From Streptomyces sp. NBC_01214 (lineage in GTDB: Bacteria; Actinomycetota; Actinomycetes; Streptomycetales; Streptomycetaceae): 64,000 nucleotides of DNA. The number at the start of each line of letters is the position of its first letter. Positions within the stretch are counted from its first letter, which is position 1. The DNA is taken from assembly GCF_026340975.1 (NCBI RefSeq), contig NZ_JAPEOS010000002.1:2105001-2169000 (forward strand), read 5' to 3'. A program made the position numbers and the translations under genes. The notes under the pieces are model-generated. The model searched no databases. It had not been told where the DNA came from and saw only the letters and a list, made by a program, of their open reading frames with translations. This document shows, piece by piece, positions 33,638 to 41,710 of this stretch.

Positions 33638-34726
33638 ATGTTCGTCGCATGGAGAGATCTACGGTTCGCCAAGGGCCGATTCGCCCTCATGGGCTCGGTC
33701 GTGCTGCTCATCACCCTGCTGGTGGGCCTGCTGTCCGGGCTCACCTCCGGACTGGCCAGGGAGAACATTTCGGCCATCACCGGTCTGCCCGCCACGCACC
33801 TGGCCTTCGCCGCGCCCACCGGGGACCAGAAGGTGTCCTTCACCAACTCCCAGGTGCCCGAGTCCGCCTGGCTGGCCTGGCGCGAGCAGGCCGGGGTGGA
33901 GGCGGCGGAACCGCTCGGCATCCGCACCACCAACGCCGTTTCGGGTGAGCGCACCGCCGCGGTCTCGGTCTTCGGGGTGGACCCCGCCGGGGGGCTCGCA
34001 CCCCGGAACGCCGGCCTCACCCAGGGCCAGGTGGTCCTGACCGAGAAGGCCGCGAAGGAGCTGGGCGGCCTGACCGCCGGGGCCAAGCTCAAGATCGGCC
34101 CGCTGGAACTGACCGTGGCGGGCGTGTCCGGGACCGCCGCCTACAGCCACACCCCGGTCGTTTGGATGGACCTCAACGACTGGCAGCGCATCGGCAACCC
34201 CGGCACCTCCATCGACACCCTCGCCACCGTCGTCGCGGTCTCCGGGGGCGGCGGCACGGACCTCGGCGCGGCGGATAGGGCTGCCGCGACCAAGGTGCAG
34301 ACCGTGGACGAGGCCCTGGGCGCCATAGGCTCGTACCAGGCCGAGAACGGCTCGCTCCAGCTGATGCGCGGCTTCCTGTTCGCCATTTCGGCCCTGGTGA
34401 TAGGCGCCTTCTTCACGGTGTGGACGATCCAGCGCAGCGGGGACGTCGCCGTCCTGAAGGCACTGGGCGCCTCCACCCCGTACCTGCTGAAGGACGCCCT
34501 CGGCCAGGCCGTCGTGATGCTCGCCATCGGTACCGGGCTGGGCACGGCGCTCGCCGCCGGCTTCGGCGCGCTGATCAGCGGCGGCCCCGTGCCCTTCGTC
34601 CTCGACGCCGCCACCGTGCTCGTCCCCGCCGTGATCATGATCCTGCTCGGCGCGCTGGGCGCTGCGCTGTCCATCCGGCGGATCACCGCCGTCGACCCGC
34701 TGACCGCCCTCGGGAGCGCCCGATGA
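33638..34726 (+). CDS. ABC transporter permease (FtsX/MacB type)
   Basis: A 362-residue permease with one N-terminal helix (MGSVVLLITLLVGLLSGL), a periplasmic-type domain of about 220 residues and three C-terminal helices (GFLFAISALVIGAFFTVW, ALGQAVVMLAIGTGLGTAL, VLVPAVIMILLGALGAAL). This is the FtsX/MacB arrangement. The start is the ATG at 33638 (MFVAWRDLRFAKGRF), with AAGGTGGGGAAC before it; the frame runs 15 codons further up without a site. It overlaps the ATPase gene by 4 bases. Such pairs export lipids, peptides or drugs, or act as signalling devices. The divergent two-component system suggests stress-induced export. Confidence 0.85.
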   Translation: MFVAWRDLRFAKGRFALMGSVVLLITLLVGLLSGLTSGLARENISAITGLPATHLAFAAPTGDQKVSFTNSQVPESAWLAWREQAGVEAAEPLGIRTTNAVSGERTAAVSVFGVDPAGGLAPRNAGLTQGQVVLTEKAAKELGGLTAGAKLKIGPLELTVAGVSGTAAYSHTPVVWMDLNDWQRIGNPGTSIDTLATVVAVSGGGGTDLGAADRAAATKVQTVDEALGAIGSYQAENGSLQLMRGFLFAISALVIGAFFTVWTIQRSGDVAVLKALGASTPYLLKDALGQAVVMLAIGTGLGTALAAGFGALISGGPVPFVLDAATVLVPAVIMILLGALGAALSIRRITAVDPLTALGSAR

Positions 34727-35427
34727 CCCTCCTCGTCCACGACGTCACGCTGACCTACCCCGACGGCGAGAGCCGGCTCACGGCCCTCGACGCGGTCGGC
34801 CTGGAGGTGCCCGCCGGCACCCTGACGGCGGTCATCGGCCCGTCCGGCTCCGGCAAGTCCAGCCTGCTCGCGGTCGCCGCCACCCTCGTCACACCGGATG
34901 CGGGCCGGGTCGTCGTCGCGGGCCAGGACACCACGGAGCTCGGCCCCGCCGAGAAGTCGGCCCTGCGCCGGGAGAAGATCGGCATCGTCTTCCAGCAGCC
35001 GAACCTGCTGGCCTCGCTGACCGCCGCCGAACAGCTCCAGGTCATGGCGCACCTCTCCGGCCGCCCCGCGCGGGCGCTGCGCCGGCGGGCGCTGGAGCTG
35101 CTGGACGCGGTGGGCCTGGCCGACAAGGCCGACAAGCGCCCCCACCAACTCTCCGGCGGCCAGCGGCAGCGGATCAACATCGCCCGCGCGCTGATGAACG
35201 AGCCCGCCGTGCTGCTGGTCGACGAGCCGACCAGCGCGCTCGACCACGAGCGCGGCGCGGCCGTCCTCGACCTGCTGGTCACCCTGACGCGGGAGCGTTC
35301 CACGGCCACGGTGCTGGTCACGCACGACCACGCCCACCTGGAGCGGATGGACCGTACGGCGACGATGACGGACGGCAGCCTGACGCTGGGCCCGGCCCCG
35401 GAGCCGGCCACCGTGCCGGCGCCCTGA
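34723..35427 (+). CDS. ABC transporter ATP-binding protein (MacB/LolD type)
   Basis: A 234-residue ATPase with Walker A GPSGSGKSSLL, Q-loop FQQPNLLASLTA, signature LSGGQRQRINIARALM, Walker B LLVDEPTSALD and H-loop VLVTHDH. It partners the FtsX-type permease whose gene it overlaps (ATGA). The C-terminal tail is Pro/Ala-rich. It is the last gene of the unit, before the long palindromic terminator. Confidence 0.92.
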   Translation: MTLLVHDVTLTYPDGESRLTALDAVGLEVPAGTLTAVIGPSGSGKSSLLAVAATLVTPDAGRVVVAGQDTTELGPAEKSALRREKIGIVFQQPNLLASLTAAEQLQVMAHLSGRPARALRRRALELLDAVGLADKADKRPHQLSGGQRQRINIARALMNEPAVLLVDEPTSALDHERGAAVLDLLVTLTRERSTATVLVTHDHAHLERMDRTATMTDGSLTLGPAPEPATVPAP

Positions 35428-35438
35428 GCGGCGTACGA

Positions 35439-35530
35439 AGGCGGGAAGCAGGAAGCAGGAAGCAGCAAGACGGGAAGGCGGGATGGTGGGAAGGCGGGAA
35501 GGCGGGAAGGCGCGACGGCGCGAAGGCACG
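35439..35530. repeat. Purine-rich imperfect tandem repeats
   Basis: A run of short repeats of the types GGAAGCA and GGGAAGGC (about a dozen units) lies between the ABC ATPase stop and the palindromic terminator. It is noncoding and strongly purine-biased on the plus strand. Confidence 0.6.
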
Positions 35531-35532
35531 TG

Positions 35533-35582
35533 CGAAGGCCCCGGCCGCCCCCGCTTCGAAGCGGGGGCGGCCGGGGCCTTCG
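35533..35582. terminator. 50-base perfect palindrome, bidirectional terminator
   Basis: Bases 35533-35582 are a perfect palindrome centred on TTCGAA (35555-35560), with 25-base arms. It lies between the convergent ABC ATPase and allR genes and would form a very stable hairpin in either transcript. Confidence 0.9.
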
Positions 35583-35591
35583 GAGGACGGC

Positions 35592-36395
35592 CTAGGCGGG
35601 GCTCTGGTTGGCCAGGGCCACCGAGAGCTCGGCGGCCACGCCCTGGAGGATCGGGACGAACGACTCGGCCACGGCCTCCGTGACCCGGCCCGCCGGACCG
35701 GAGATGGAGATCGCGGCGGCGGTCGGCGAGTTCGGCACCGACACGGCGAGGCAGCGGACTCCTATTTCCTGCTCGTTGTCGTCGACCGCGTAGCCCACCT
35801 TGCGGACCTGCTCCAGCGCCTCGAGGAAACCCTCGGGCGTGGTGATGGTCTTCTCGGTCGCCGCCGGCATCCCGGTGCGGGCCAGCAGGGCCCGTACCTC
35901 GTCGGCCGGGGTGTGGGCGAGGAGCGCCTTGCCCACGCCGGTGGAGTGCGGCAGCACCCGGCGGCCGACCTCGGTGAACATGCGCATGGAGTGCTTGGAC
36001 GGCACCTGGGCGACGTAGACGATCTCGTCGCCGTCGAGGAGGGCCATGTTCGCCGTCTCCCCGGTCTCCTCGACCAGGCGGGCGAGGTAGGGGCGGGCCC
36101 AGGTGCCCAGCAGGCGCGACGCGGACTCGCCGAGGCGGATCAGGCGGGGTCCGAGGGAGTACCGTCGGTTGGGCTGCTGGCGTACGTAACCGCACGCCAC
36201 CAGCGTGCGCATCAGGCGGTGGATCGTGGGCAGGGGCAGACCGCTGGCGGCGGAGAGCTCGCTGAGGCCGACCTCGCCCCCGGCATCGGCCATGCGTTCG
36301 AGCAGGTCGAAGGCGCGCTCGAGGGACTGGACGCCACCGCTGGCGGCGGGGGTCTTCGAGGAAGCGTCGGTGGTGCTGGCGCTGGACGTCGGCAC
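35592..36395 (-). CDS. allR: IclR-family repressor of ureide/glyoxylate genes
   Basis: A 267-residue IclR-type regulator. The winged helix is at about 22-85 (VQSLERAFDLLERMADAGGE, LSELSAASGLPLPTIHRLMR, YVRQQPNRRYSLG). The C-terminal effector domain (from about 95) has ANMALLDGDEIVYVAQVPS, HSTGVGKALLAH and EIGVRCLAVSVPN, as in AllR proteins that bind glyoxylate or allantoate. It is divergent from allantoinase. In S. coelicolor an IclR protein, AllR, represses allantoin-pathway genes, and this is the likely counterpart. Its own promoter holds an operator in the -35/-10 spacer, which suggests autoregulation. An Ala/Ser/Thr-rich N-terminal 20 residues precede the DNA-binding domain. Confidence 0.88.
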   Translation of the reverse strand: MPTSSASTTDASSKTPAASGGVQSLERAFDLLERMADAGGEVGLSELSAASGLPLPTIHRLMRTLVACGYVRQQPNRRYSLGPRLIRLGESASRLLGTWARPYLARLVEETGETANMALLDGDEIVYVAQVPSKHSMRMFTEVGRRVLPHSTGVGKALLAHTPADEVRALLARTGMPAATEKTITTPEGFLEALEQVRKVGYAVDDNEQEIGVRCLAVSVPNSPTAAAISISGPAGRVTEAVAESFVPILQGVAAELSVALANQSPA

Positions 36396-36560
36396 GGCGC
36401 GGTCCTTTCGGTGCTGGCAGGCAAGGGAGCAGCCTACCCGGCGGTCGGCGTCGGTCCCAGTGTCGGGGTCGAGGTCGTCGCCGCCGGTCAGAGAGGGTTT
36501 GTCCGGGTGGCGGACGTCCTCGGGAAGTTATCCGCCCGGTTCCCGGTGGTGGTAGCTACA

Positions 36561-36596
36561 TTCTGTATGGCGAAATCTTAATTCCATCCTGTGGAA
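36561..36596. promoter_or_regulatory. Tandem AllR-type operators at allR
   Basis: TTCTGTATGGCGAAA (36561-36575) and TTCCATCCTGTGGAA (36582-36596) start 21 bp apart. The second lies between a likely allR -35 and -10, the same layout as at aceB. Confidence 0.75.
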
Positions 36597-36604
36597 ACAT
36601 CCAA
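36575..36604 (-). promoter_or_regulatory. Likely allR promoter
   Basis: On the minus strand: TTGGAT (36604-36599), then TAAGAT (36580-36575) after 18 bases, or TTAAGA after 17. Confidence 0.55.
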
Positions 36605-36674
36605 TTGCGGTTCCGGTGTGTCAGTGGTCCGTCCGGACGCTCTTGACTGGGTACGGATCGCCGGGAAGACTCCG

Positions 36675-36689
36675 TCAACAGAACGTTGA
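36675..36689. promoter_or_regulatory. TCAACA-type palindrome at allB
   Basis: TCAACAGAACGTTGA differs from a perfect TCAACA-N3-TGTTGA palindrome at one base. It lies 35-49 bases upstream of the allB start. Confidence 0.55.
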
Positions 36690-36690
36690 A

Positions 36691-36705
36691 TTTCGCTCTG
36701 TGGAA
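36691..36705. promoter_or_regulatory. AllR-type operator at allB
   Basis: TTTCGCTCTGTGGAA, a 15-bp site with TTTCG and TGGAA arms, ends 7 bases before the allB ribosome site (GGGGAGG, 36713-36719). A weak TTGACT (36643-36648) and AAGACT (36666-36671) pair upstream could be the allB promoter. Confidence 0.6.
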
Positions 36706-36723
36706 GTTGGATGGGGAGGTTCG

Positions 36724-38067
36724 GTGGCCGACGTGGCTGTGGAACTGGTACTGCGCTCGACGCGTGTCATCACCCCCGAGGGGACGCGTGCCGCTTCGGT
36801 GGCCGTCGCCGGCGGGAAGATCGCGGCCGTGCTGGCGTACGAGGCCGAGGTACCGGCCGGAGCCCGGCTGGAGGACTTCGGCGACGACGTCCTGCTCCCC
36901 GGCCTGGTCGACACCCACGTCCACGTGAACGACCCGGGCCGCACCGAGTGGGAGGGCTTCTGGACGGCCACCCGCGCCGCCGCGGCCGGCGGCATCACCA
37001 CGATCCTCGACATGCCGCTGAACTCCCTGCCGCCCACCACGACGACCGACAACCTGCGCGTCAAGCAGGAGGTCGCCCGCGCCAAGGCGCACGTGGACGT
37101 CGGCTTCTGGGGCGGCGCCCTGCCCGACAACGTCAAGGACCTGGCGCCGCTGCACGACGCCGGGGTCTACGGCTTCAAGTGCTTCCTGTCGCCCTCGGGC
37201 GTGGACGAGTTCCCCGAGCTCGACCAGGAGCAGCTGGCCACCTCCCTCGCCGAGATCACCGGCTTCGGCGGCCTGTTGATCGTGCACGCCGAGGACCCGC
37301 ACCACCTGGACGCCGCTCCCGTCGTCCCGGGCCCCAAGTACGCCGACTTCCTCGCCTCCCGGCCGCGCGACGCCGAGAACACCGCGATCGGCAACCTGAT
37401 CGCCCAGGCCAAGCGGCTGAACGCACGGGTCCACGTACTGCACCTGTCCTCCTCCGACGCACTGCCGCTGATCGCCGCCGCCAAGGCCGAGGGCGTCCGC
37501 ATCACCGTCGAGTCCTGCCCGCACTACCTCACCCTCACCGCCGAGGAAGTGCCCGACGGTGCCAGCGAGTTCAAGTGCTGCCCGCCCATCCGCGAGGCCG
37601 CCAACCAGGACCTGCTGTGGGACGCGCTCGCCGACGGCACGATCGACTGCATCGTCTCCGACCACTCGCCCTCCACCGCGGACCTGAAGACCAGCGACTT
37701 CTCCACGGCATGGGGCGGCATCTCCTCCCTCCAGCTGGGCCTGCCCGCCATCTGGACCGAGGCGCGCCGTCGCGGCCGGACCCTGGAGGACGTCGTCCGC
37801 TGGATGTCCGCCGCCCCGGCGCAGCTCGCGGGCCTCACCCAGAAGGGGGCCATCGAGGCCGGCCGCGACGCCGACTTCGCCGTCCTGGCCCCTGAAGAAA
37901 CGTTCACTGTGGACCCGGCCGAGCTCCACCACCGCAACCGGGTCACGGCGTACGCGGGCAAGACCCTGCACGGCGTCGTGAAGTCCACCTGGCTGCGCGG
38001 CACGCAGATCGCCGACCACGGCACCCCGACCGAGCCCACGGGCCTCCTCCTCGAAAGGCAGAACTGA
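36724..38067 (+). CDS. allB: Allantoinase
   Basis: A 447-residue binuclear-metal amidohydrolase that opens allantoin to allantoate. Metal ligands are His65 and His67 in LVDTHVHVNDPGR, the carboxylated Lys152 in YGFKCFLSPSG, His in HVLHLSSSDALPLI and ESCPHYLTL, and Asp in CIVSDHSPS. The start is GTG at 36724, with GGGGAGG 4-5 bases upstream; the frame is open 36 codons further but that part holds the operators. It continues directly into alc, 3 bases later, so the pair is cotranscribed. Confidence 0.96.
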   Translation: MADVAVELVLRSTRVITPEGTRAASVAVAGGKIAAVLAYEAEVPAGARLEDFGDDVLLPGLVDTHVHVNDPGRTEWEGFWTATRAAAAGGITTILDMPLNSLPPTTTTDNLRVKQEVARAKAHVDVGFWGGALPDNVKDLAPLHDAGVYGFKCFLSPSGVDEFPELDQEQLATSLAEITGFGGLLIVHAEDPHHLDAAPVVPGPKYADFLASRPRDAENTAIGNLIAQAKRLNARVHVLHLSSSDALPLIAAAKAEGVRITVESCPHYLTLTAEEVPDGASEFKCCPPIREAANQDLLWDALADGTIDCIVSDHSPSTADLKTSDFSTAWGGISSLQLGLPAIWTEARRRGRTLEDVVRWMSAAPAQLAGLTQKGAIEAGRDADFAVLAPEETFTVDPAELHHRNRVTAYAGKTLHGVVKSTWLRGTQIADHGTPTEPTGLLLERQN

Positions 38068-38070
38068 CCA

Positions 38071-39189
38071 GTGGCGATTGAATCCTTCACCGGCAACGCG
38101 AACCCGTACGGAGGCGGCGACCCGTACGCGGACTACCGCACCGCGGACTTCCCCTTCACCCAGTACGCGAACCTCGCCGCCCGTGAGCTGGGCGCCGGTG
38201 TCATCGCCGCCAACGACGAGTTCTTCGCCCAGCGCGAGAACCTGCTGATCTCCGAGGCCGCGCACTTCGACCCCGAGGACTTCGGCCACAAGGGCAAGGT
38301 CATGGACGGCTGGGAGACCCGCCGCCGCCGCGGCGTCTCGGCCACCCAGCCCTGGCCGACCCCCGAGGACCACGACTGGGCGCTCGTACGCCTGGGCGCC
38401 CCCGGCGTCATCCGCGGCATCGTCGTCGACACCGCCCACTTCCGCGGCAACATGCCGCAGGCCGTCTCCGTCGAGGCCACCAACTGGGCGGGCGCCCTCG
38501 CGCCGACCCCGGAGGAGCTCCAGGGCGACGACGTGAAGTGGACGACCATCGTGCCCCGCACGGCGGTCGGCGGCCACGCCGCGAACGGCTTCGAGGTGGA
38601 CGCCCCGCAGCGCTTCACCCACCTGCGCGTCAACCAGCACCCCGACGGCGGCATCGCCCGCCTGCGGGTCCACGGCGAGGTCCTGCCCGACCCGAAGTGG
38701 CTCGACGCGCTCGGCTCCTTCGACGTGGCGGCCCTGGAGAACGGCGGCTCCGTCCAGGACGCCTCCAACCGCTTCTACTCCCCGCCGACCAACACCATCA
38801 ACCCGGGCCGCTCCCGCAAGATGGACGACGGCTGGGAGACCGCGCGCCGCCGTGACAACGGCAACGACTGGATCCGCTACCAGCTCGTCGCCGAGTCCGA
38901 GATCCGCGCCGTCGAGATCGACACCGCGTACCTCAAGGGCAACTCGGCCGGCTGGGCCTCCCTGTCGGTCAAGACCGGCGAGGAGGGCGAGTGGACGGAG
39001 TTCCTGCCGCGCACCCGCCTGCAGCCCGACACCAACCACCGCTTCGTGCTGGACGCCCCGGCGGTCGGCACGCACGTCCGGATCGACATCTTCCCGGACG
39101 GCGGCTTCTCCCGCCTGCGCCTGTTCGGCTCCCTGACGGAGGCCGGCACGGCGGCGCTGACCGCCCGCCACCAGGAACTGGGCGGCTAG
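38071..39189 (+). CDS. alc: Allantoicase
   Basis: A 372-residue enzyme that hydrolyses allantoate to ureidoglycolate and urea. The two repeated jelly-roll domains of the family are plain: KVMDGWETRRRRG with RGIVVDTAHFRGN in the first half, and KMDDGWETARRRD with RAVEIDTAYLKGN in the second. Each is followed by FTHLRVNQHPDGGIARLR or HVRIDIFPDGGFSRLRLFG. The start is GTG at 38071, 3 bases after the allB stop. A terminator follows. No ureidoglycolate lyase gene is in the window, so the step to glyoxylate must be encoded elsewhere or be spontaneous. Confidence 0.96.
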   Translation: MAIESFTGNANPYGGGDPYADYRTADFPFTQYANLAARELGAGVIAANDEFFAQRENLLISEAAHFDPEDFGHKGKVMDGWETRRRRGVSATQPWPTPEDHDWALVRLGAPGVIRGIVVDTAHFRGNMPQAVSVEATNWAGALAPTPEELQGDDVKWTTIVPRTAVGGHAANGFEVDAPQRFTHLRVNQHPDGGIARLRVHGEVLPDPKWLDALGSFDVAALENGGSVQDASNRFYSPPTNTINPGRSRKMDDGWETARRRDNGNDWIRYQLVAESEIRAVEIDTAYLKGNSAGWASLSVKTGEEGEWTEFLPRTRLQPDTNHRFVLDAPAVGTHVRIDIFPDGGFSRLRLFGSLTEAGTAALTARHQELGG

Positions 39190-39200
39190 CCCCGTGCAAC

Positions 39201-39234
39201 GCGCGCCCCGGGGGCCGACACCCCCGGGGCGCGC
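39201..39234 (+). terminator. allB-alc terminator
   Basis: A perfect 14-bp hairpin (39201-39214 with 39221-39234, 6-base loop), 11 bases after the alc stop. Confidence 0.9.
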
Positions 39235-39241
39235 TGCGCAT

Positions 39242-39323
39242 TCCAGCCCCGCCGGCGTTTGAGGCGCGTGCCCGAATCCAGCCCCGCCGGCGTTTGAGGC
39301 GCGGGGTCCGGGGCGGAGCCCCG
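39242..39323. repeat. Intergenic repeat element, two tandem copies
   Basis: A 27-base unit beginning TCCAGCCCCGCCGGCGTTTG occurs at 39242-39268 and 39277-39303. The second copy runs into a GGGGTCCGGGGCGGAGCCCC hairpin. I recognise this as a REP-like repeat widespread between Streptomyces genes. Confidence 0.8.
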
Positions 39324-39392
39324 TGCGCTCGGCCCGCACCCGCCCACCGGCGTGCGCCGACCCGGGACCCGCCCGCACGCCCGGCCGGAGGG

Positions 39393-40130
39393 CTACGCGG
39401 CGTGCCCGCCGTCGACGGCGAACTCCGCCCCCGTCACGTACGCGGCCTCCTCGCCCGCGAGGAAGGACACGACGGCCGCCACCTCCCGCGGCGCGCCGAA
39501 CCGCCCGAGCGCCGTCATGGCCGCCCGCGGCCCCGCGTACGGTCCGTCCGCCGGGTTCATGTCCGTGTCCACCGGCCCCGGGTGCACGATGTTCGCGGTG
39601 ATCCCGCGCCCGCCCAACTCCCGGGCCAGGGCCCTGTTGAACCCGGTCAGCGCCGACTTGCTCATCGCGTAGAGCGTCCCGCCCGGCTCCGGCACCCGCT
39701 GGGTCATGCAGCTGCCGATGGTGATGACCCGCCCGCCGGAGTCCAGGTGCCCGGCCGCCGCCTGCGTCGTGAGGAACACCCCGCGCACGTTGACCGCGAG
39801 TACGCGCTCCACGTCGGCCGGGGCCAGCTCCGCCAGCGGCCCGAGCACGCCCACACCGGCGTTGTTCACCAGCACGTCGAGCCGCCCGAACTCCGCCACG
39901 ACCCGCTCGACCGCCGCACCGGCGGCCGCGGGATCCCCGACGTCGGCTCGCACGGCCAGGGCCCGTCGCCCGAGCGCGTCCACCTTCCCGACGACCTCGG
40001 CCGCAGCCTCGGCGTCGTGGACGTAGGTGATCGCCACGTCGGCCCCGTCCTCGGCGAGCCGCAGCGCGACGGCCGCACCGATCCCCCGGCTCCCACCGGT
40101 CACCAGCGCCACGGTGTTCTTGCTGTCCAT
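39393..40130 (-). CDS. SDR family oxidoreductase
   Basis: A 245-residue classical short-chain dehydrogenase/reductase: TGGSRGIGAAVALRLAEDGA for NAD(P), LVNNAGVGVLGPL, the catalytic Ser in ITIGSCMTQRV, YAMSK with Tyr and Lys, and HPGPVDTDMNP. Arg/His placement after the first strand (TYVHDAEAA) suggests NADP use but is not decisive. The start is the ATG at 40130, with GGAGG 7 bases before. The substrate is unknown; no pathway neighbours. Confidence 0.88.
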   Translation of the reverse strand: MDSKNTVALVTGGSRGIGAAVALRLAEDGADVAITYVHDAEAAAEVVGKVDALGRRALAVRADVGDPAAAGAAVERVVAEFGRLDVLVNNAGVGVLGPLAELAPADVERVLAVNVRGVFLTTQAAAGHLDSGGRVITIGSCMTQRVPEPGGTLYAMSKSALTGFNRALARELGGRGITANIVHPGPVDTDMNPADGPYAGPRAAMTALGRFGAPREVAAVVSFLAGEEAAYVTGAEFAVDGGHAA

Positions 40131-40259
40131 GTCGTTCCTCCCACATCGGTTGGTTGCGGGTTCAATCAAATCCGCCCGGGACCCACCCCGCTGGCAGCAA
40201 TCCGACCTCGCGTTCCCCGTCCACCGCGGTCGCGCGGCGGGCAGGATTCACTCCGGACG

Positions 40260-40310
40260 AGCAGTCGCACGACAACGACGCCGCACGACAACGACGCTGC
40301 ACGGTTCGAC
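40260..40310 (+). repeat. Two-copy 16-base direct repeat
   Basis: CGCACGACAACGACGC occurs at about 40267 and again 16 bases later, followed by a partial third copy. It lies just upstream of the AT-richer orphan gene and could be a junction of a small insertion. Confidence 0.5.
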
Positions 40311-40364
40311 CGGTACGTCCGGGACCTGCGCGACGCGCCCCAGTGGCGCGAGGGAAAGGTGGAC

Positions 40365-40856
40365 ATGGAACTCTGGGACCGGGAAGTCGAGCCCTACCGG
40401 CACACGCTTGAACGCTTGGACGCGGTGACACTGTCGAACCTCGCGTTCGATGCAATCGAGGCTGCAATTCCGCTGATCGGTCCTCCGTTCGAAGGGTTCT
40501 TCCCTCCGGATCACGCTGCGCTCATTGAGATTGCCATCGCGTTCCGTCGCGATCACCCGACGGATTGGCAGTTCGATTCCCGTTCCGCCAAGGATTTTCT
40601 GGCGCGCTATGACGATCTGCCAGATGCGCACGTCAGGCCTGCTGTTGGGCCCTTCTTCATGACGCTGGTGCGACTCTTCGAGGCTCCGCCGAACCTCCTG
40701 TCCGCCGAGGACGCGATGGAGATCCTTTCGTCTTGCTACGAATCCGTTCTGATGTCGCATCTGAGGGGTCGCATCACGCTGGAGGACGAGCGGAACAGCC
40801 ATCAGTGCGTTGCCGCCATCGGTCGGCAGATTGAGATCATCGGAGCCCACGCATAG
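40365..40856 (+). CDS. Orphan protein of unknown function, AT-richer than neighbours
   Basis: A 163-residue acidic cytoplasmic protein: MELWDREVEPYRHTLERLDA, then FPPDHAALIEIAIAFRRDHP, FDSRSAKDFLARYDDLPDAH and a C-terminal CVAAIGRQIEIIGAHA. It is mostly helical. The start is ATG at 40365, after an AAGGTGG sequence; a GTG two codons earlier and further open frame upstream (FDRYVRDLRDAPQWREGK) leave the true start uncertain. Two 60-base lines I counted are about 57% G+C, well below the surrounding genes, which suggests recent acquisition. It resembles in size and charge the immunity-type proteins left as orphans in Streptomyces, but I do not recognise the family. Confidence 0.65.
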   Translation: MELWDREVEPYRHTLERLDAVTLSNLAFDAIEAAIPLIGPPFEGFFPPDHAALIEIAIAFRRDHPTDWQFDSRSAKDFLARYDDLPDAHVRPAVGPFFMTLVRLFEAPPNLLSAEDAMEILSSCYESVLMSHLRGRITLEDERNSHQCVAAIGRQIEIIGAHA

Positions 40857-41061
40857 GGGTCCGGACGTCACCTGGTCGTGCAGCGGCCCTCCCGCGTTCC
40901 GGTCGCGCCCGGCCCGGGCCGAGGGCCGAAGCCGCACGGGCTTGCCGGACGAAGGGGGCTGGGTGGCGGAAACCGGTGAGGGGCTTGCGTGGCGGCGCGA
41001 TGAGTTTTGACGGGGGCGGGAGTCTGAACCCGTAGAGCCATCGAGCGAGGAGCGCAGAGCC

Positions 41062-41679
41062 ATGGGGAAGCTGACACTGACCACCTTCGTGACGCTGGAC
41101 GGCGTGATGCAGGCGCCCGGGGGGCCCGACGAGGACCGCAGCGGCGGGTTCGAGTACGGGGGGTGGGTCGCGCCGTTCGCCGACGAGGGGATGGGGGAGT
41201 TCATCACCGAGGTGTTCGGGCGGGCCGAGGCGTTCCTGCTCGGGCGCAAGACGTACGAGATCTTCGCCTCGTACTGGCCGCTGCACGACGACCCTGCCGA
41301 CCCCGTCCCGGGCAACCTGAACCGGCTGCCCAAGTACGTGGCCTCGACCACGCTCTCGAAGCCGGCCTGGGGGCCGGTCACCGTGCTCGACGGGGAGCAC
41401 CTCCAAGGCGAGATCGTCCGGGTCAAGGACGCGTTGGAAGGCGAGCTACAGGTGCACGGCAGTGGGCAGCTCGCGCAGTGGCTGCTGGCCCGGGACCTCG
41501 TGGACGAGCTGAACCTGCTGGTCTTCCCCGTGGTCCTCGGGGCCGGGCGCAGGCTCTTCCCGACCGGCGGGCTGCCGACCGCCTATGAGATGACGCACTC
41601 CGCTACGACACCGGCCGGGACCGCCGTCCACACCTACCGGCCGACGGGGCGGGCCGCCTTCGGCACGATCGGCGACTGA
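41062..41679 (+). CDS. RibD C-terminal/dihydrofolate-reductase-like protein
   Basis: A 205-residue protein: LTLTTFVTLDGVMQAPGGPD at the N-terminus, AFLLGRKTYEIFASYWP, ASTTLSKPAWGPVTVLDG, LQVHGSGQLAQWLLARDLVD and LLVFPVVLGAGRRLFP. This is the common YwjB/RibD-C family that binds NADPH and reduces unknown small substrates. The start is the ATG at 41062, with GAGCGCAGAGCC before it. Single gene. Confidence 0.88.
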   Translation: MGKLTLTTFVTLDGVMQAPGGPDEDRSGGFEYGGWVAPFADEGMGEFITEVFGRAEAFLLGRKTYEIFASYWPLHDDPADPVPGNLNRLPKYVASTTLSKPAWGPVTVLDGEHLQGEIVRVKDALEGELQVHGSGQLAQWLLARDLVDELNLLVFPVVLGAGRRLFPTGGLPTAYEMTHSATTPAGTAVHTYRPTGRAAFGTIGD

Positions 41680-41710
41680 CTTCGAGCTGCGCCGCGCACC
41701 GGGCGGGTCG

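Noticed and set aside
36556..40146. 1196-residue minus-strand open frame opposite allB-alc
   Set aside because: It is the antisense shadow of allB, alc and the SDR region, low-complexity Gly/Val/Asp/Arg, with the plus frames clearly coding for known enzymes.
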